The notes below the pieces were generated by a model, which saw only the letters and a program-made list of their open reading frames with translations, had not been told where the DNA came from and did no database searches. Positions 1-13,673 of a stretch of 64,000 nucleotides of DNA are shown piece by piece (position 1 is the stretch's first letter; each line of letters opens with the position of its first letter). The position numbers and the translations under genes are program-made. The DNA comes from Sipunculus nudus (lineage: Eukaryota > Annelida > Sipuncula > Golfingiida > Sipunculidae), in contig CM049310.1 in NCBI GenBank assembly GCA_026874595.1, positions 47,937,058 to 48,001,057 on the forward strand. Reading direction: 5' to 3'.

Positions 1-768
1 TTTAAGGACATCTGAAATACGTTTTTACGTTATTAAATCATTCATATTCCTATAAGAAAATCCAAATGGCCCTCTTTGAAACTGTGTTTTGCTTTTTAAA
101 TATAATTCGTACGTTATGTCATTAAGGTCGTCATCCAGCTAAGGATGGAATGTTGCTATGGTTGCATTTTGGTCGCCTGCCGACTCTTCCTATACAAGTT
201 CTCCTATACAAGGGCTCGTCTCATACTTACACCACGCTTGGCAGAGTATGCACTGATTACGCTTAAGTCTGACTCAGAATACACATCATTACAATGCCTA
301 GCTACCAGCTAAATTATATATATTATATGGATTGACCTTGACCATGAACTTATAAATCATTGGAAGCAAACTTGTTGGTCATATGAATCTAGTTTTTATA
401 GGATTTAATCAGCCAGATTTCTCAGGAAAAGCTCCATGGATCTTTCTTTTTAAATTTGTTCGCCGCTCATGAACCAATTATACCAGCCACTCAGCCTATG
501 CTCGGGTATTGCTGTAGATACATACTGTCGCCTTCCGACCGGACGTATTATAGTTAATTATACGGACTAATCTTAACCTAGCAGCATATTGGATGAAACA
601 AAATAGTAATCACGCCATAGTCTAACATAGAATGTACACCATTACAGCTTCCTAGCTAACGTCTGTTATATATATATATTTATTCATTCTAACCACATTC
701 ACCTGATGATCGGGTCGCATCCCGTGAAACAGACTGTTGTGAATTAACAGTGTTGTTTTTCTTCAGAG

Positions 769-816
<48 letters not shown>

Positions 817-882
817 ATGTATAGATTGATCTATGTATCTTAGTTTACTGGTAATCTCAACGTATGACCAACACGTATTTGG

Positions 883-935
<53 letters not shown>

Positions 936-1000
936 AGATTAACCTATGTAACTTAGTTTACTGGTAATCTCAACGTAATTGGTCAACACGTATTTGGGGA
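769..1000 (+). repeat. Duplicated TA array plus unique spacer
   Basis: Two (TA)n tracts (769-812 and 886-931), each followed by a copy of tgtatagatt...tagtttactggtaatctcaa. The copies are offset by 113 bp, so microsatellite and flank were duplicated together. Confidence 0.85.
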
Positions 1001-1659
1001 ATATCTTTTTTTGGTGCGTGGATATGTGTGTGTTCAAATCAAACATTTCTTAGGCAAAAAAAAAAAAATGATTTAAGCACGTTTATCTATTGCTCGCCCT
1101 CATGGTTAACAAAAACGAAATAGTAACGTAAATTTAAGACTTTAAAATAAACATTGTGGCTTGCGGATTTTTAACAAATCGGACATTTGTTGACAAGATC
1201 TGCGGTTTATAAGCCAGCGTACACATCCAAGTTGTAAGGAAATATGGTTCGAAACTGAGTATTCAGTCTGTGGAATTTTACACTGCTGAGGGCGGCTGTT
1301 ATATTTGCACAAAAACCGTTAGAAGCTTAAGATTACTTTATATCCGTTACAATGAAACATTTTTTCTTTCTTTTTTATGATAACATAATAGATTTATTGT
1401 GCAGCAAGACGAGTACACAGGCACAAACAGGCCATGGTCCTAACTGTAATTTAAACCAGCACACGGTTTACAAAGGTTATAGGTCCGTGGCCTCTCGGTG
1501 GCACTGTCCACAGAATGACGATGAAGGTTAAGCCATAGGTCAAGAAATATGAGTTTTTATTAAACCTTCTGGATTTTAGGTTTATGTGCAGGGGGTAAGA
1601 AGTAATCCAAGAGTCATAACCCGTAGTCTCCGAGGCTCTATCGAGACTCTGACATTTTG

Positions 1660-1730
1660 CCAATTGTTACGTTGGTAGGGATCGATCCGGGGATCTTCTG
1701 ATTTGCAGTGCAGCGCCTTATATACCTAAA
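1660..1730 (-). repeat. tRNA-derived SINE fragment (B-box-like)
   Basis: On the minus strand, gcgctgcactgcaaatcaga is followed by a GGATCGATCCC that resembles a tRNA T-arm/B box. No complete tRNA cloverleaf can be drawn, so a SINE remnant is more likely than a tRNA gene. Confidence 0.35.
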
Positions 1731-3409
1731 CTGTTTATTTCATTTGGACGGGGAGGGGTATGTATTGATCCGCTAAAGCCTTTTAACCTGTTCACCAGGG
1801 GCTAGGAAACTTTGGATTTTCATATTATTTTTAATGATTCCTGTTACCAGTGGTAAATCTATATTTTCGACACGGGACCATTGACATCCGATTTTTAGTA
1901 TGAACGCAAAAATGGCAGCCAATATAATCAGTTTCGAGAAATGAACCTGTCAGGGATCGATAAAGGTGAAGGGAAGCGAAAGTACTAACAGGACATCCTA
2001 GCCAGAATCTTTTGTTAAAGGAACATGTGGAATAACGATTTTTGGATCTCAGCTTAATCTTCAAATTATAGTAGGGGTCTAATAGATTATAAATTTGACT
2101 TATCAAAGATCCTTTAAATAAGATTTAACATTCAAAATGCAGCTTTGAACCATGCACTTATTCGCATTACACGGTCTTGGCCATATTTAGGTGCAAAACA
2201 TTAAATCACTACCTATACTGGTTTAACATAAGAAATGTATACTTGTGTCCCGCATTTCGGCGAACATATTACGGTGACCTGCATGTACTTTGGGCAGACG
2301 TTTTGTTATGCTCTAAACATGCTAGTTATATCTGGATCCTAGATGTTTATTCTAGTTTTAATTATAAAACCATGTTTCAGACACTTGTTAAAGCCAGTTA
2401 ACCACCTTAAAGTTCTTTAGAATTTAAGTGATTTCCGGTTTACCCTCCGCACATATTAATCAACCATAGGTAATTCCTCTTACGAAAAGTTCTAATGACA
2501 CCCTGTGATGGATGTATAGCCTGTTTTCTACAAAATGTTAGTAACCACTGTACATGTGTTAAAGTTGACAAGTAGAAAAACCCTGTTACCTAAGGTTGTT
2601 GCTTGCAATTGTGCGGAAGTTGAAAATTTACAGGTTACAAAATGCCCTTTAATCGAAACTCTGGTTCTTTTAACTTCCCGTCAGAAATCCTTGTTGAGTG
2701 TGTTTTGCTTTTTTAAAACATTTGGTATATTAAAAAAGGGGTTCATGGTATTATCCTTAGTTTGTAGACATCAGATATCGGAAAAGGCTCCTTCGATAAA
2801 AAAACACATCTCTGTGGTATCAAATGCCTAAGTCCCGTGCATATCTAACCGCAAAATAAAGATTTGGTTGCTTTTAAGAAAGAATATACGGGTCAGCATG
2901 GTCAACAAAGCCTGTTGATGAGAGTGAGTTAGGGTAAGATGCAAAAGCTTTGCATTTCAGGATTTTTTTACTGAGACAAAATAATTTTGATGTCGAATCT
3001 TTTTACGGGGACGGTGAAGCGATTTCCGAGGACGATGTTATTTTAAATAGATTTTCTTTGAGCTCTGGCGAGGTTCGATCCATTGGCATTTTATCTCTGT
3101 ATGTCATGCACATGACCGCTTGATTAAGTCCCACATTGAACTATAGAGCTCAACATTGGGCAAAAAAAAAGGAATGTTGTGAAGCCAAGACGGAGAATCG
3201 TATATGGTAAGATCCTATCAAAAATATCATTTCTTGGAACCAGTGAATACAACTGTTGACAATGCTTTATATGTTACACCTCCATGTAATCGTTTACATA
3301 TTATGAATAAAATGTGTGAACCTACATTAAAACGTGAACAGGGGGATCACACGGGTAGGGAATCATAAAATGCCTGCATCTATTTCAGGTCTATATATAT
3401 TATAGGAGG

Positions 3410-3480
3410 TAAGACGCAGCCCAGTCGTTAAAGTGCGGAAGGTGTCCGGTCCTAACCTTGCTAGAGACTCAAAGCTAAAT
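3410..3480 (+). repeat. Possible SINE head (A-box-like)
   Basis: The stretch gcccagtcgttaaagtgcgg resembles the D-arm/A box of tRNA-derived SINEs. No complete tRNA and no tail was identified. Confidence 0.25.
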
Positions 3481-4677
3481 ATCTAAATTAAAACACAACG
3501 ACGTGCAGATATGGATCCGTAATACCATAATATTCTCACAACACTTTATGGCTTCTTAACTCCTCCTTGCTCCATGCTTATAAAAAAATGATTACACAAT
3601 GTTTAATGATAACATATGGTTCTTGTCTTATGGTTCTTTTAATTCAACATACAGTACCTCCTGAATTATATATGTGATTGATGATACATCATAACTCTTG
3701 TGGCCGTGAATACAGGTTTACCTACTTGTAGTTTTTTTCTTAATGTGAGCCCTTTATTTTCATTTGTTTATTGCGCCGCACGAGTCAACATCTAACTCTA
3801 ACACTCCTCTTACAATCCCGGATCTGAAAACATCGTAGGACACAAATTAGGAATTGTTACTTGCATGACGTTATTGTCAACCACCCGTGAACCTTTACGG
3901 TTTTATGAATTTTGTTAGCAGGAATGTATAGTAACAGTACAACAGTATGTAGTGCGGTACAAGTGGGCGGACATAAACTGCTGCGTGCACATTCCGACAC
4001 TCCGTTGCAGAGTTTCTTCCCATAATAACATTTCCTGAAGAACCTTGTATTGAGGCAGCGGTTTGACCACGTGACCACAGTGATGACGCGCATGACGATC
4101 GCACGTCGCGGTTCCCTGGCTTGCTGTTAAATGACTCAGCGATGCCAACGATGACATCATTGGACCTAACTGTATGTGCGTGCACAAACACTTCAAATGC
4201 AGAAATGAGTACTCCAGTTTTCACTTCACGGCTCTAGTGTACACATAACGGACGCCCGGTTTGCATCATATTATAAACCTGAGGTTTGGCTCAAACATTC
4301 AAATTTTACTTACCGGAAAAGAACATTGACACTACGTTTTTTATCGTTCCTGATTTCATGATACACATGGTGTGCATATTGGCAGGTCAATAACGTGGTG
4401 TCACTTCAGCATTCTTCTATATCCCCCTCTTTTTTACGTACTGATAAATGCATCAGAAATTTTATTTTTTTTTAATTTCATATAATTTTATAAAACGTAG
4501 GTTATCTGATCAGCACTGGAAACGATATTGTGGTAAATGTTCTCCCAGCTGCCGAACGTGGTGGCAATATCATGAATGATTTTTGTTATGTTTTCATCGA
4601 GGAGACCATCACGGTGAATCATCGAATCTTCAACACATGCTTATTTTGAACGACAGATGCCTGGTTACATAGTAAAG

Positions 4678-4679
<2 letters not shown>

Positions 4680-4734
<55 letters not shown>
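4680..4734 (+). repeat. (GA)n microsatellite
   Basis: Uninterrupted GA tract of about 27 units. Confidence 0.95.
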
Positions 4735-4736
<2 letters not shown>

Positions 4737-5882
4737 TTAGACTTTCCAGATTGATTCATATGACAAACAGACAAAATAACCACTTTAATTACTCAAGCGC
4801 ACAAATGTTGTACACAATATATTTGATATCCATATGACATATATTTGATGGGTAGACCCGTATTTTACACCTCGAATGTAACAACAGCATGTTTAGTAAT
4901 AAAAACCTTATGAAAATTAGCTAATAATCTTGACCTAGATCCTGATAAGGTATGACATAATACAGAGATGATTCATGTTTAACAAATAATGTTTGCTGGA
5001 CTTCAGTCTCTTCCAAACAGGTGTTGGCCTTGAAGCCAGTTATTCACTTACCGTTTTCTATGGAAGTTATTTGATTCCTGGCTTACTCAGTGTACACATT
5101 AATTAATTCTAGGAAATTCCTGTCAGGAAAATTTTTTATAATGCCTCTCTGAAAGATGTATGAGCTTGCATATTTTCAAACTGTTAGTAAACACAGCAAT
5201 GTTAACAAACAGATAAACCTTGTGGTTGGTTGAATATCTTCGGAAGTTGAATTGTCACTAGTTGCAGAACATCCTTTGGAAAACTCTAGTTTGTCTGACT
5301 TGTCACCAGATGTCCTTGTTCAATGTGTTTAGATTATTTTGACAGGGCCCCCCACATGTTATAAAAATGTTGATGTAAACACAATGATCAGCCAGTGTAT
5401 GGTCTGGTCGGCGTTTTCTTATATATTTGTTTATAAATGGTCTAATTTAACAGACATCAGCTATCAGAATAGGCCCCTTTAAATCCTTGAATCTGTTGGT
5501 TCTCCTTGTGTTATTGCTGTCCGGCTCTGGAAGAATGGGTCTTAATACTTTTGTACTACGTGGAAACTGAGTCTGCGCAATGTAATGCCGTATATAATAA
5601 TATTGTTTTTTATAATTGATGTGTATTAATGAAAATAACTTCGTTAATAAATGACTTAAGATGAATATTGTGAATTGTTATTTACAAATTCATCTATTTC
5701 AATGGTAGGAAAAGGATATATCGAGATCTTTTTACATTAATATTATACTTTACAATACATGTAGTAAAACTATTTCCTGTGAAAGTAACAGCTCTCTTGT
5801 ACAGTTTATATTGCAACACCATAATTAATATACATAAGCATTTATACTTAATAGATAATTATATATTTATGCATCATAACAT

Positions 5883-6243
5883 TTAATGAAAGACGTAAAA
5901 GGGGCGGTAACCCATAATGAACACCACGAAATTTAATGGTTGTATACCATATGTCACGGCATGACAAACAGTATTTTTTGCGGATTTAACACCATTTACC
6001 GGAAGTATGAAGCTGTCATCAGGATCCAATACATCTTGGGTGGGCTGATGGGAGAAGCCACTCTGTCTACAATATATCTGACATTTGGTAATGACCTCTG
6101 ACCCCGGGGGCAATACTTTAGCGAGAGTACAGGTATTACAACCACGCTCTAGGACTGTTCTGACTATGTCGTCTGGAACGTTCCATGTGTCACAACAATG
6201 TTTATGGGACCGCAAACAACACCCAGCCGACCTTTGGAGTTCT
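5883..6243 (-). CDS. Unassigned Cys-rich open frame, possible isolated exon
   Basis: About 120 codons open from stop to stop on the minus strand. There is no convincing ATG; the longest read starts from TTG, so it would have to be an internal or last exon. It contains paired cysteines (GCCLRSHKHCCDTW, then ERGCNTCTL and TKCQIYC) and base composition richer in GC than its flanks. A possible acceptor (actccaaag) precedes it and a possible donor (cttccg|gtaaat) lies inside. No family recognised and no neighbouring exon found, so chance cannot be excluded. Confidence 0.25.
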
Positions 6244-6904
6244 TATATATGAACTTAAGTCTCAAGTGATGTTGGCCCATGTCTATTGTTCATTTTATTT
6301 TTCTTTGTTAATTAAATCAACAAATTAACTGCCCTGCAGGCGAGGACGATGTGTTCGACGTCGCTGCTGGATACACCATATTTCGACAAAAGTGTGTAGA
6401 CATGAGGTAAACGGAGCTTGAAAAATTCAAAGGGAAAGTTGTAACACTAGAGAGCCTAGGAGAGAGTATCTACATCCGACAATGTGGATTTTATCCACAC
6501 CATATCCCAAATTTGATAAACTCATTATCTTCTCAAGAGCCATAAAAAAACTCATCATTACTGTTCGACGTAGGATGCATTCAAGCAATGTTGGTGATTA
6601 CACAACCAGGACCTGCAGGTGCGGTAGACCTGCAGGTGCGGTAGACCCCGGGTCTCGGTGACGCTAGGATATAAAATAAAGAAAACAATGAGAAGCGAGT
6701 GTTACCGGCCTGTCATATAGTCACAACCGAAATGGAACTCTGCAGATGTAAATATTTAGCTTAAGAATTATATAAGTTAGTATTAAAAAATACTGAGGCG
6801 GTTACCTCCAACGAAAAAATTAAAAAAGATGCATTCAAACAGACATTCTTAATTCACAATACATCCGCAACAGTGCTAACTACATCAGTTATATAGTTTC
6901 AAAA

Positions 6905-7310
6905 CTGTTCACACTGGACCATTAATCCGCATCAGTTCGGATTACTGTAATCCACTTGAAAGGCGATCTACAGTAGTCCGGTTTTCTTTCGTCCGGTTTA
7001 CGGTAAAACGGTTTCTAGTGCGTATAGGCAAATTTGCTTCTAGTCCGAATGATTCCAGTTTCAGTGAACGGCCTTGACCGCTACCATTGATGCTGCCCCC
7101 GCATGCATTCCACGTTGGAGTGCTCCATTGCAGGTTTGCATCGGATTACGAACCAAGTGCGGACAGCAAACTCAGGATGTGTTGCATAAACCGGTTTAGG
7201 ATTTTTAACGAGAACTACAGTGCGGACGCAAAGCGGACTACTTCGAGACTAAATTAAAATGGTTGAGTATAATCCGGTTTAGATGCGAACCAAGTGCGGA
7301 TACGGCCAAG
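6905..7310 (+). mobile_element. Possible TIR element remnant
   Basis: The left end (aatccgcatcagttcggat) and the reverse complement of the right end (tatccgcacttggttcgcat) are similar. gaaccaagtgcgga also occurs twice internally as a direct repeat. No TSD could be fixed. Confidence 0.35.
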
Positions 7311-8038
7311 TCTTAGGCAACTACGATTTAACAGACCTTGATTTAGCCAGCCGCAACAAGCCTGCATGTGTTTCGGCCAAAATCAAAAGTGGCAATCAAA
7401 TTTAATAAAAAAAAATGTAAACAATGCACTGTTCACATGTGAACAAGAACACGGACAGCAGAAACGGCACAGACTTACATGGCTTTATCTAATTGGACAA
7501 ACTCTCGATGCCTTCAGACTATGCTAAACGTCTGGTCTAGAACTAGCTCCAGACGTGCTCCAGCGGCAGCGTAAAACATGTTCACACAGTAATTCGATTT
7601 GTTCAATTGCTTTGCTCATTATTCATAAAATAGACGCCAGAGCGGCTCGCTCAGTCAACGTATGTGGCACAAATATGGTAGTAAGAAGATGGAGACTTGA
7701 GCTGCAGCTTGTACTTTTTGATTAGGAAACTCGGGAATCGCCATCAGTTTCAGACGACGTGTCTGTTCTGTCCTTCACATATTTTTACAGAGCCAATAAA
7801 CGACCTTCAGCGGTGGAGGTCTGACAGTTGACTGACAAGTATAAAATATGACAAGTAAATACTAAATTACTGAATATAGACAGACGGCAATATTCAACAA
7901 ATCATGACCACATCATTTGTCCTTGAGCCTGTCCAGCTGTATTGACTTCGAGTGTCACTCTGTTAATATTTTACATGAAATGCTATGCCATGCCATGAAT
8001 CTTTCAAATGTTTGAAATTTACCTGGTTAAATGCTTTT

Positions 8039-8099
<61 letters not shown>

Positions 8100-8101
8100 G
8101 T

Positions 8102-8140
<39 letters not shown>
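8039..8140 (+). repeat. (TA)n microsatellite, left of the MITE
   Basis: TA tract with few interruptions; it is the insertion target of the adjacent MITE. Confidence 0.95.
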
Positions 8141-8144
<4 letters not shown>

Positions 8145-8322
8145 AACCTCGTTGTGTCGAACTCGCGTAAGTCGAATACCCCGCTTATGTCGAAGTTACA
8201 GACTCGATATTTAGTCCAACTCTAGTTAAATTATAACCAAATAAAACCCGCTTGTGTCGAACCTCGGATGTGTCGAAGTTTTCTGAGGGTCCCTTCGTCT
8301 TCGACAAAACGAGGTTTCGCTG
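8139..8322 (+). mobile_element. pogo/Tigger-like MITE in a TA array
   Basis: About 184 bp with terminal inverted repeats: left tagtgaaacctcgttgtg, right end (reverse strand) cagcgaaacctcgttttg, each followed by tcgaa. The flanks are TA repeats, matching the TA target of Tc1/mariner-pogo elements. Internally several gtgtcgaa motifs recur. It has no coding capacity. Confidence 0.75.
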
Positions 8323-8411
8323 TATATATATATATATATTAATGCTTATTTTCAAGAGAGACTCAACAAAAGACTATAGGTAATACTTTTAATCAGAAAA
8401 ATTAATGTTGT

Positions 8412-8414
<3 letters not shown>

Positions 8415-8468
<54 letters not shown>
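8415..8468 (+). repeat. (TA)n microsatellite
   Basis: Uninterrupted TA tract. Confidence 0.95.
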
Positions 8469-8472
<4 letters not shown>

Positions 8473-9339
8473 TTATTGATATAGTCAGTAAACATGAACA
8501 GAAGAGAGACATCAACGCCTACATTTCAATCAACCATATTATGTAGATCCCATATACAGACTGTTGATAAATTTTCAGCAACCCCTGCAGCCTTCGTCAG
8601 AACGAGTGAGTATCTTGAAATCAGTAAACAAAGTTGACAATGTGGCCCTTCGCTAGGTCAACGGGGCTAATATGTATATTTATATATATATACATGTACA
8701 TATAAGGAATATGGTTCAGTCAAGTATTTTTTGTATTATGATGTGTTCCAAATTGTTATTCCGCTTTAAACTTTGCCTATATACCTCTTCTTGCGACCAA
8801 ACTCTCCCCGCAGATAGTTTCTTGTCTGGACGCTGTCCTCGGAATGCTTCCGTGTCCTCTCTCGAACCCTGACAGGTTTGTATCTCCGAGTTTCCCGAAA
8901 CCGCTCATGGGGGCTGCCATTTTGCGTTCACAATAAAAACCCGGATGTCCCAGGTCTCATGTCGAAACTATGTGTATACCACTAGTACAGAGAATGCCTA
9001 GGCTTGGCTTCGGTATTACGATGTTACGATGATTGTCTACTTTTCCTGACATTCTGGTCCAAGTTTTCATGCATTCCTATCATGCTTCACGCATAACATT
9101 CATTGCTCCTTAACAAAAATATGACATCTTCCCACTGTCATTTGTAAGAATTCCTGTATTTGTATCACTGATATGATATCATTCAGTCATAATTGGAAGG
9201 ATGCCATATGAATGGCCAACTTGGATCTATACCCTTAATATGTTGCCTGTGCCTCAGAGTTAATTGATGTGCATGTGATGACGCCTCTTCATATTATTTA
9301 CACAGAAATGCATCTTTGAAACTAAACTGTACTAGGGTG

Positions 9340-9510
9340 GTCCTCAGTAGAGCTCATACCTCCGCAAAAGGCAAAATAATCTAACTGAATCCGCTCCATT
9401 ATCCAGTTCCCTAACCATAAGTTAACAGGAGATTCAATCGGACCCGTCATACCACAAGTTGTCGCAATTTTTTTTCTTCGATCATCTGATAAGAAACAAA
9501 ATAATGGAAA
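9340..9510 (+). repeat. Dispersed repeat fragment, copy 1
   Basis: Contains cagtagagctcatacctccg, followed by a ggcaaaataatc-ccg segment. It resembles 42675-42760 (caatagagcacataccttcg, then gccaaggca and gcggatctaaccc). Both look like pieces of one interspersed family. Confidence 0.4.
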
Positions 9511-12500
9511 GCGGTGAAAGTATAACATCCCTGGTAGAGTTAATTATGTGTCAGCCATGGGGTTGGTTACACAGTACACAGCAGTTGCAGTAGACACCGG
9601 GCCTGGGGGACACCAGGATAGAAAATAGCATGATGTACATATTTAGATAAGAACTGGATAAGACAGCATAAAAATTGATGTGGTTGCCTATAAAATAAAA
9701 TTAAAAAAAAAAATAAAAGTTAGGATATTCAAAGGCGGAAATTATTTTAGATTGAAAATGCACATAAAAGGCCACACACAGAGTACATATTAACTGCTAT
9801 ATACTATCTGTCAATGGCTACGGAAATAACACGTAAATTAAATGAAGATGTATCACTTTCATTGTAAGCTGTTCATGATTCAATGATTAAATACACACCG
9901 AAATGCCAAATAATGCACCTATAGCTGTCGAAGCAGAACCCTTTAGAGTCATTCCGTACACGCTATTTACCTCCCGCAATACTATAGGAGCTTACTGGAG
10001 CTTTACCCGTTGTAATGTATATTGTCGTGCCATCTGAAATATAAACAGATGGCCAGCTGTGAGGATTTTGTTGATTTATAAACTTTAAAACATGTAAAAA
10101 TGCAAATGTACCACACCAGAATAAAACTAGAAGACTATAATATTGATATTGACTCTGACACCGATGTTAATTTATTCAGAGATAACCAATTAAATATGCA
10201 AATATTATGATATCCCTATATACGTGTTATTGCGCATGTCTACTTACACGTACCTGTTTATGTTATATTATTTAATTTTTGGTTTATGAATTTTTGGTTC
10301 ACTTTCAGATTAAAAAGTAAATATAAACTGGAACCGCTGTGGTCAAAACAGGGATGATTTCAAATAACTGCTATATTAAGAACTCGCTGCAATATTGGTG
10401 AAAACACGTGACTACAGTTCATTCATTTTAAACGTGTCTCCTTTTGTATGTATATGATTTATACTCTTTTTATTGAGTATGATACTTAGTTTTGTTAATT
10501 ATAGAGGGATAATTCTATGGACTTTGGGTGTGAAGAAATTTGGTCACGTGACCCCAGACAGACGGTTGAGTCTGTGCACCTGTATTGGTCATGACAGGAG
10601 TTGACTTTATGACAGCTTCAGACCAGATGATCAAAGAAGAACAATCACCCCACATATCTTACCAACTATTCTGTATACGACAGGGTTCATGCGGAAACAT
10701 TACAGGCAAAAACCAATCCCTGCATCACTACGTCTTTTAAATTACACGCTAGCGTGATTCATGAATGGACACATATATAGAAAAGTTCAGATGGTAGCAC
10801 ACATATGTATACATATGTATACACGGAATGTGGTCACGCATGAGTGACGTTGGTTTACGGATCACCGCCCTCGCACTTGACAAACATTTCCCAGCGCTGG
10901 TACACCCGTGTGAGGGCCCTACCTTCCACAATAGCATCAGGATTGTAACGTCATTGTCCGGGACTTCATACTCATGTCTCAGCAAGCAATGACTCTGATG
11001 TTTATCCAGAAGCATTTACACACTACCCCACTGTTTTAACACCATATGAATTCGTACATGTGTATATTTCGGGTTAATACACAATATAGCGTAAAAATTC
11101 AACATAAGGTGGAGTCCTGATGGCTTAAAAATGTAATATGTGTACACCTGCGCTGCGGTAATTTATTGGCATACCAGTAGCTTCAGTGAACATGTCCATA
11201 TGAGGAAAGCTTGCTTCCGGACAGAACAGAGCTGAGCTATTGTACAAACCAAAGGTTATTCTCGTAGCATATTCTCGAACCATGACCGATCAGGATTTAC
11301 CTGGTTAATACGGGCTTGGAAACCACTGACATCTGCCTGCGACAATTATTGAGAGATTTACATCAGAAATGTACTCATTGTTAACATTCCCAGATCTGGT
11401 GTCATGAACCCAAGCTTGCTCGATGTATATATAAACAGGTGCATGAAAAAAATATTATATCCCAGTTTCAGAGTGCTTAGGTATTAAAATAAGATAGACA
11501 TTTTCAGTCTCAACATGTTTCACTGTATTTCATTCGTTATATTATTAATAAAGTCTAATAAAAACACTTTATGATGATTTAAGTGAACATAAGAATTCCC
11601 CGGAACACATCTGGGTATCTGCTTTTGCAAGCAGATGTGCTTCCAAGACACCTTGTGCATTCATTTTTATTTCTGAAAAGTTCTATTGATAAATTAACAT
11701 TATTTACATTTTACAAGGCGTTTCCATCCTTTATGAATTCACAGGTTAGCTATAATAAAAGGACAAAACAAATTCATATAATGATATTAAAAATTAAGCT
11801 TATATTACGACATGAAATCATTGCCTATAAAACCATTTGCTATTTAAATCCCCAGATAAGTATTCGTTAATATTCAGTCATTTATTTCCCAAATAGTTCA
11901 AATTAAAATCAGATAGCCTATGTATTAAATTTCTAATCAAAGTATAGTAAAAATCTCTGCTGCCAGCGGACCTTCTTTCATGCCAAGGTTAGACGGGATG
12001 CAGATGCAAATTTGTGCGCAATGCGGACTTTGCTGTTGTACATAAATGCCCACAGCAGCAGCGCGTCTGACGGGAAATCGTTAACCGTCCGTATGAGCCT
12101 GCCATACACCTTGCCAGCGTACAGCACCGGATTATGACAACCAGGCTAAATCAGCGAATCCACTTATGCACAAAAAATATATTGATTTCGGAAATTTTAT
12201 AAATCTGCAGAAACAATAACCATGCGTTAGGTCTTCCCCATGTTGTATTAAAATCTTTTCCTCTTTTCTTTAATATTCTTTTTGTATGTATAGCTGAAAT
12301 CAAGACAGACTGACAAATGACTATTTTCCAAGATGCTGTCATTTATATTTAATGTGCCCCTGCTGTAGAGTCTTCATACCATATATATAAGAAAGCTCCC
12401 TTCCACTGTACATATGAAATACAGCATACCAGGGACCGGGTTCATTGTTTACCATATAATAATCCATGTATGTTTTATATTTAACTAATAAATTATATTC

Positions 12501-12687
12501 CTTATGTTGTATCTGGAAGTGTGGACTTTTGGGTTTAGTGGCGACAAATCTGACGGATATTCCGTTGAATCCTGCATCTAATATATATATCCCACGCCAT
12601 ACAACCAGACAAATTAAAGATGTTCCAAAAACGCAATGACTAGACCTCAAATGCATTTTTTACTTATGTATACAGCAAGCTGATATA

Positions 12688-12735
12688 AAACAAGATTGAA
12701 AGACCATGGCATAGCTCAGCTTTTAACCACTGTGG
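12688..12735 (-). repeat. Possible SINE head on the minus strand
   Basis: Reverse strand reads ccacagtggttaaaagctg, an A-box-like motif typical of tRNA-derived SINEs. Too short to classify. Confidence 0.25.
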
Positions 12736-12830
12736 CTTTCATCCAAATACAAAATAACATGATCTCTTTCTGTGAAATTATTATGAAGAAATTTTGTTTC
12801 TTACATCATTAACAAAGGTCGTTTATGAGT

Positions 12831-12847
12831 CGGGGGGGGGGGGGGGA
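12831..12847 (+). repeat. Poly(G) tract
   Basis: A run of about 16 G, potentially G-quadruplex-forming. Confidence 0.9.
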
Positions 12848-13609
12848 GAGCTCACGGATGCGGGATTTCTATCAAACCTTGAACTATTTTTAACTTCATG
12901 AATGTCTGATAGGTCGCTCTATAATACTAGTGATGTCCTGGTATGAATGAAAAATGCCTCAGTTATGTTATATCTACGATTACATGTGTAAGTGTGTACT
13001 AAGTATAGGAGAGATTAAAAAACCAATGGGAAAGTATGCAAGTGTGAATAAAATGTACAACTTAACATGTACATTATCCTATGGTAAGCAGTGATATAAG
13101 TACGAACGTAAGCAGACGCTGCAGAATGTAGAGGACAGGACGTGTTCATTAACCAGTATAAATCGTAAAATAAACATCACCATAAAATTACTTAAATGTG
13201 AATCCCTCAAATAGGACAGATAGATCTCGTACAGACGAGGAAGCCGCTGTATGCTCGTGTCCCCTTTAATGGAGTTCAGGTTCAGGTCACTCCAGAAAAT
13301 TGGCTTTGGTTAAAGTATCGATATCCTACTGGATTATTAAGGTCACGGTTGAGTGCTCATTGGTCAGTTGATATATATCGTTACAGACTCTAACACGGGT
13401 CAAGTATTGTGTGTGATGTTTATATTCCATACCACAAGGTTTCCCATATCAAGCGAAACCATCCATGCACACCGTGACCTGGACGCACTGATTTTCGTTT
13501 ACATCACTCATATGTATCCACACTATAGAGGGTGATAAGTCACCATAAATTTTACACGACACTGGCTATTTGCAGCCAGTAGTATCAAATGATTAATTGT
13601 AACCTGTAT

Positions 13610-13612
<3 letters not shown>

Positions 13613-13672
<60 letters not shown>
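13613..13672 (+). repeat. (TA)n microsatellite
   Basis: TA tract with one T interruption near its end. Confidence 0.95.

Positions 13673-13673
<1 letters not shown>

Larger units (their letters stand above)
2470..5490 (+). repeat. Diverged dispersed repeat pair
   Basis: About 340 bp at 2470-2810 and about 380 bp at 5113-5490 share co-linear blocks. These include gttagtaa, cggaagttga, a tcc-ttgtt-a-tgtgttt block and agacatcag-tatc. Direct orientation and heavily diverged. It probably represents two copies of an old repeat; the intervening DNA is not part of it. Confidence 0.4.
6590..9760 (+). repeat. Two diverged copies of a dispersed repeat
   Basis: Segments 6590-6860 and 9560-9750 share the order gtagac-ccggg, gac-c-aggatata-aaata, gatgta-atatttag, a gataag-like block, ggttgcc/ggttacc and an A-rich end followed by attcaaa. 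The first copy carries a local tandem duplication of cctgcaggtgcggtaga (about 6611-6645). The DNA between the two copies is unrelated. Confidence 0.5.

Noticed and set aside
3060-3085. GGTTCGATCC, a tRNA T-loop-like string
   Set aside because: No matching acceptor stem, D-arm or anticodon arm upstream.
3857-4224. Three overlapping minus-strand frames in one GC-richer patch
   Set aside because: All three frames being open argues for base composition rather than coding. No family resemblance.
8008-8214. Open frames of Tyr-Ile repeats around TA tracts (also 13589-13783 and 57478-57756)
   Set aside because: They are translations of (TA)n microsatellites with no other coding evidence.
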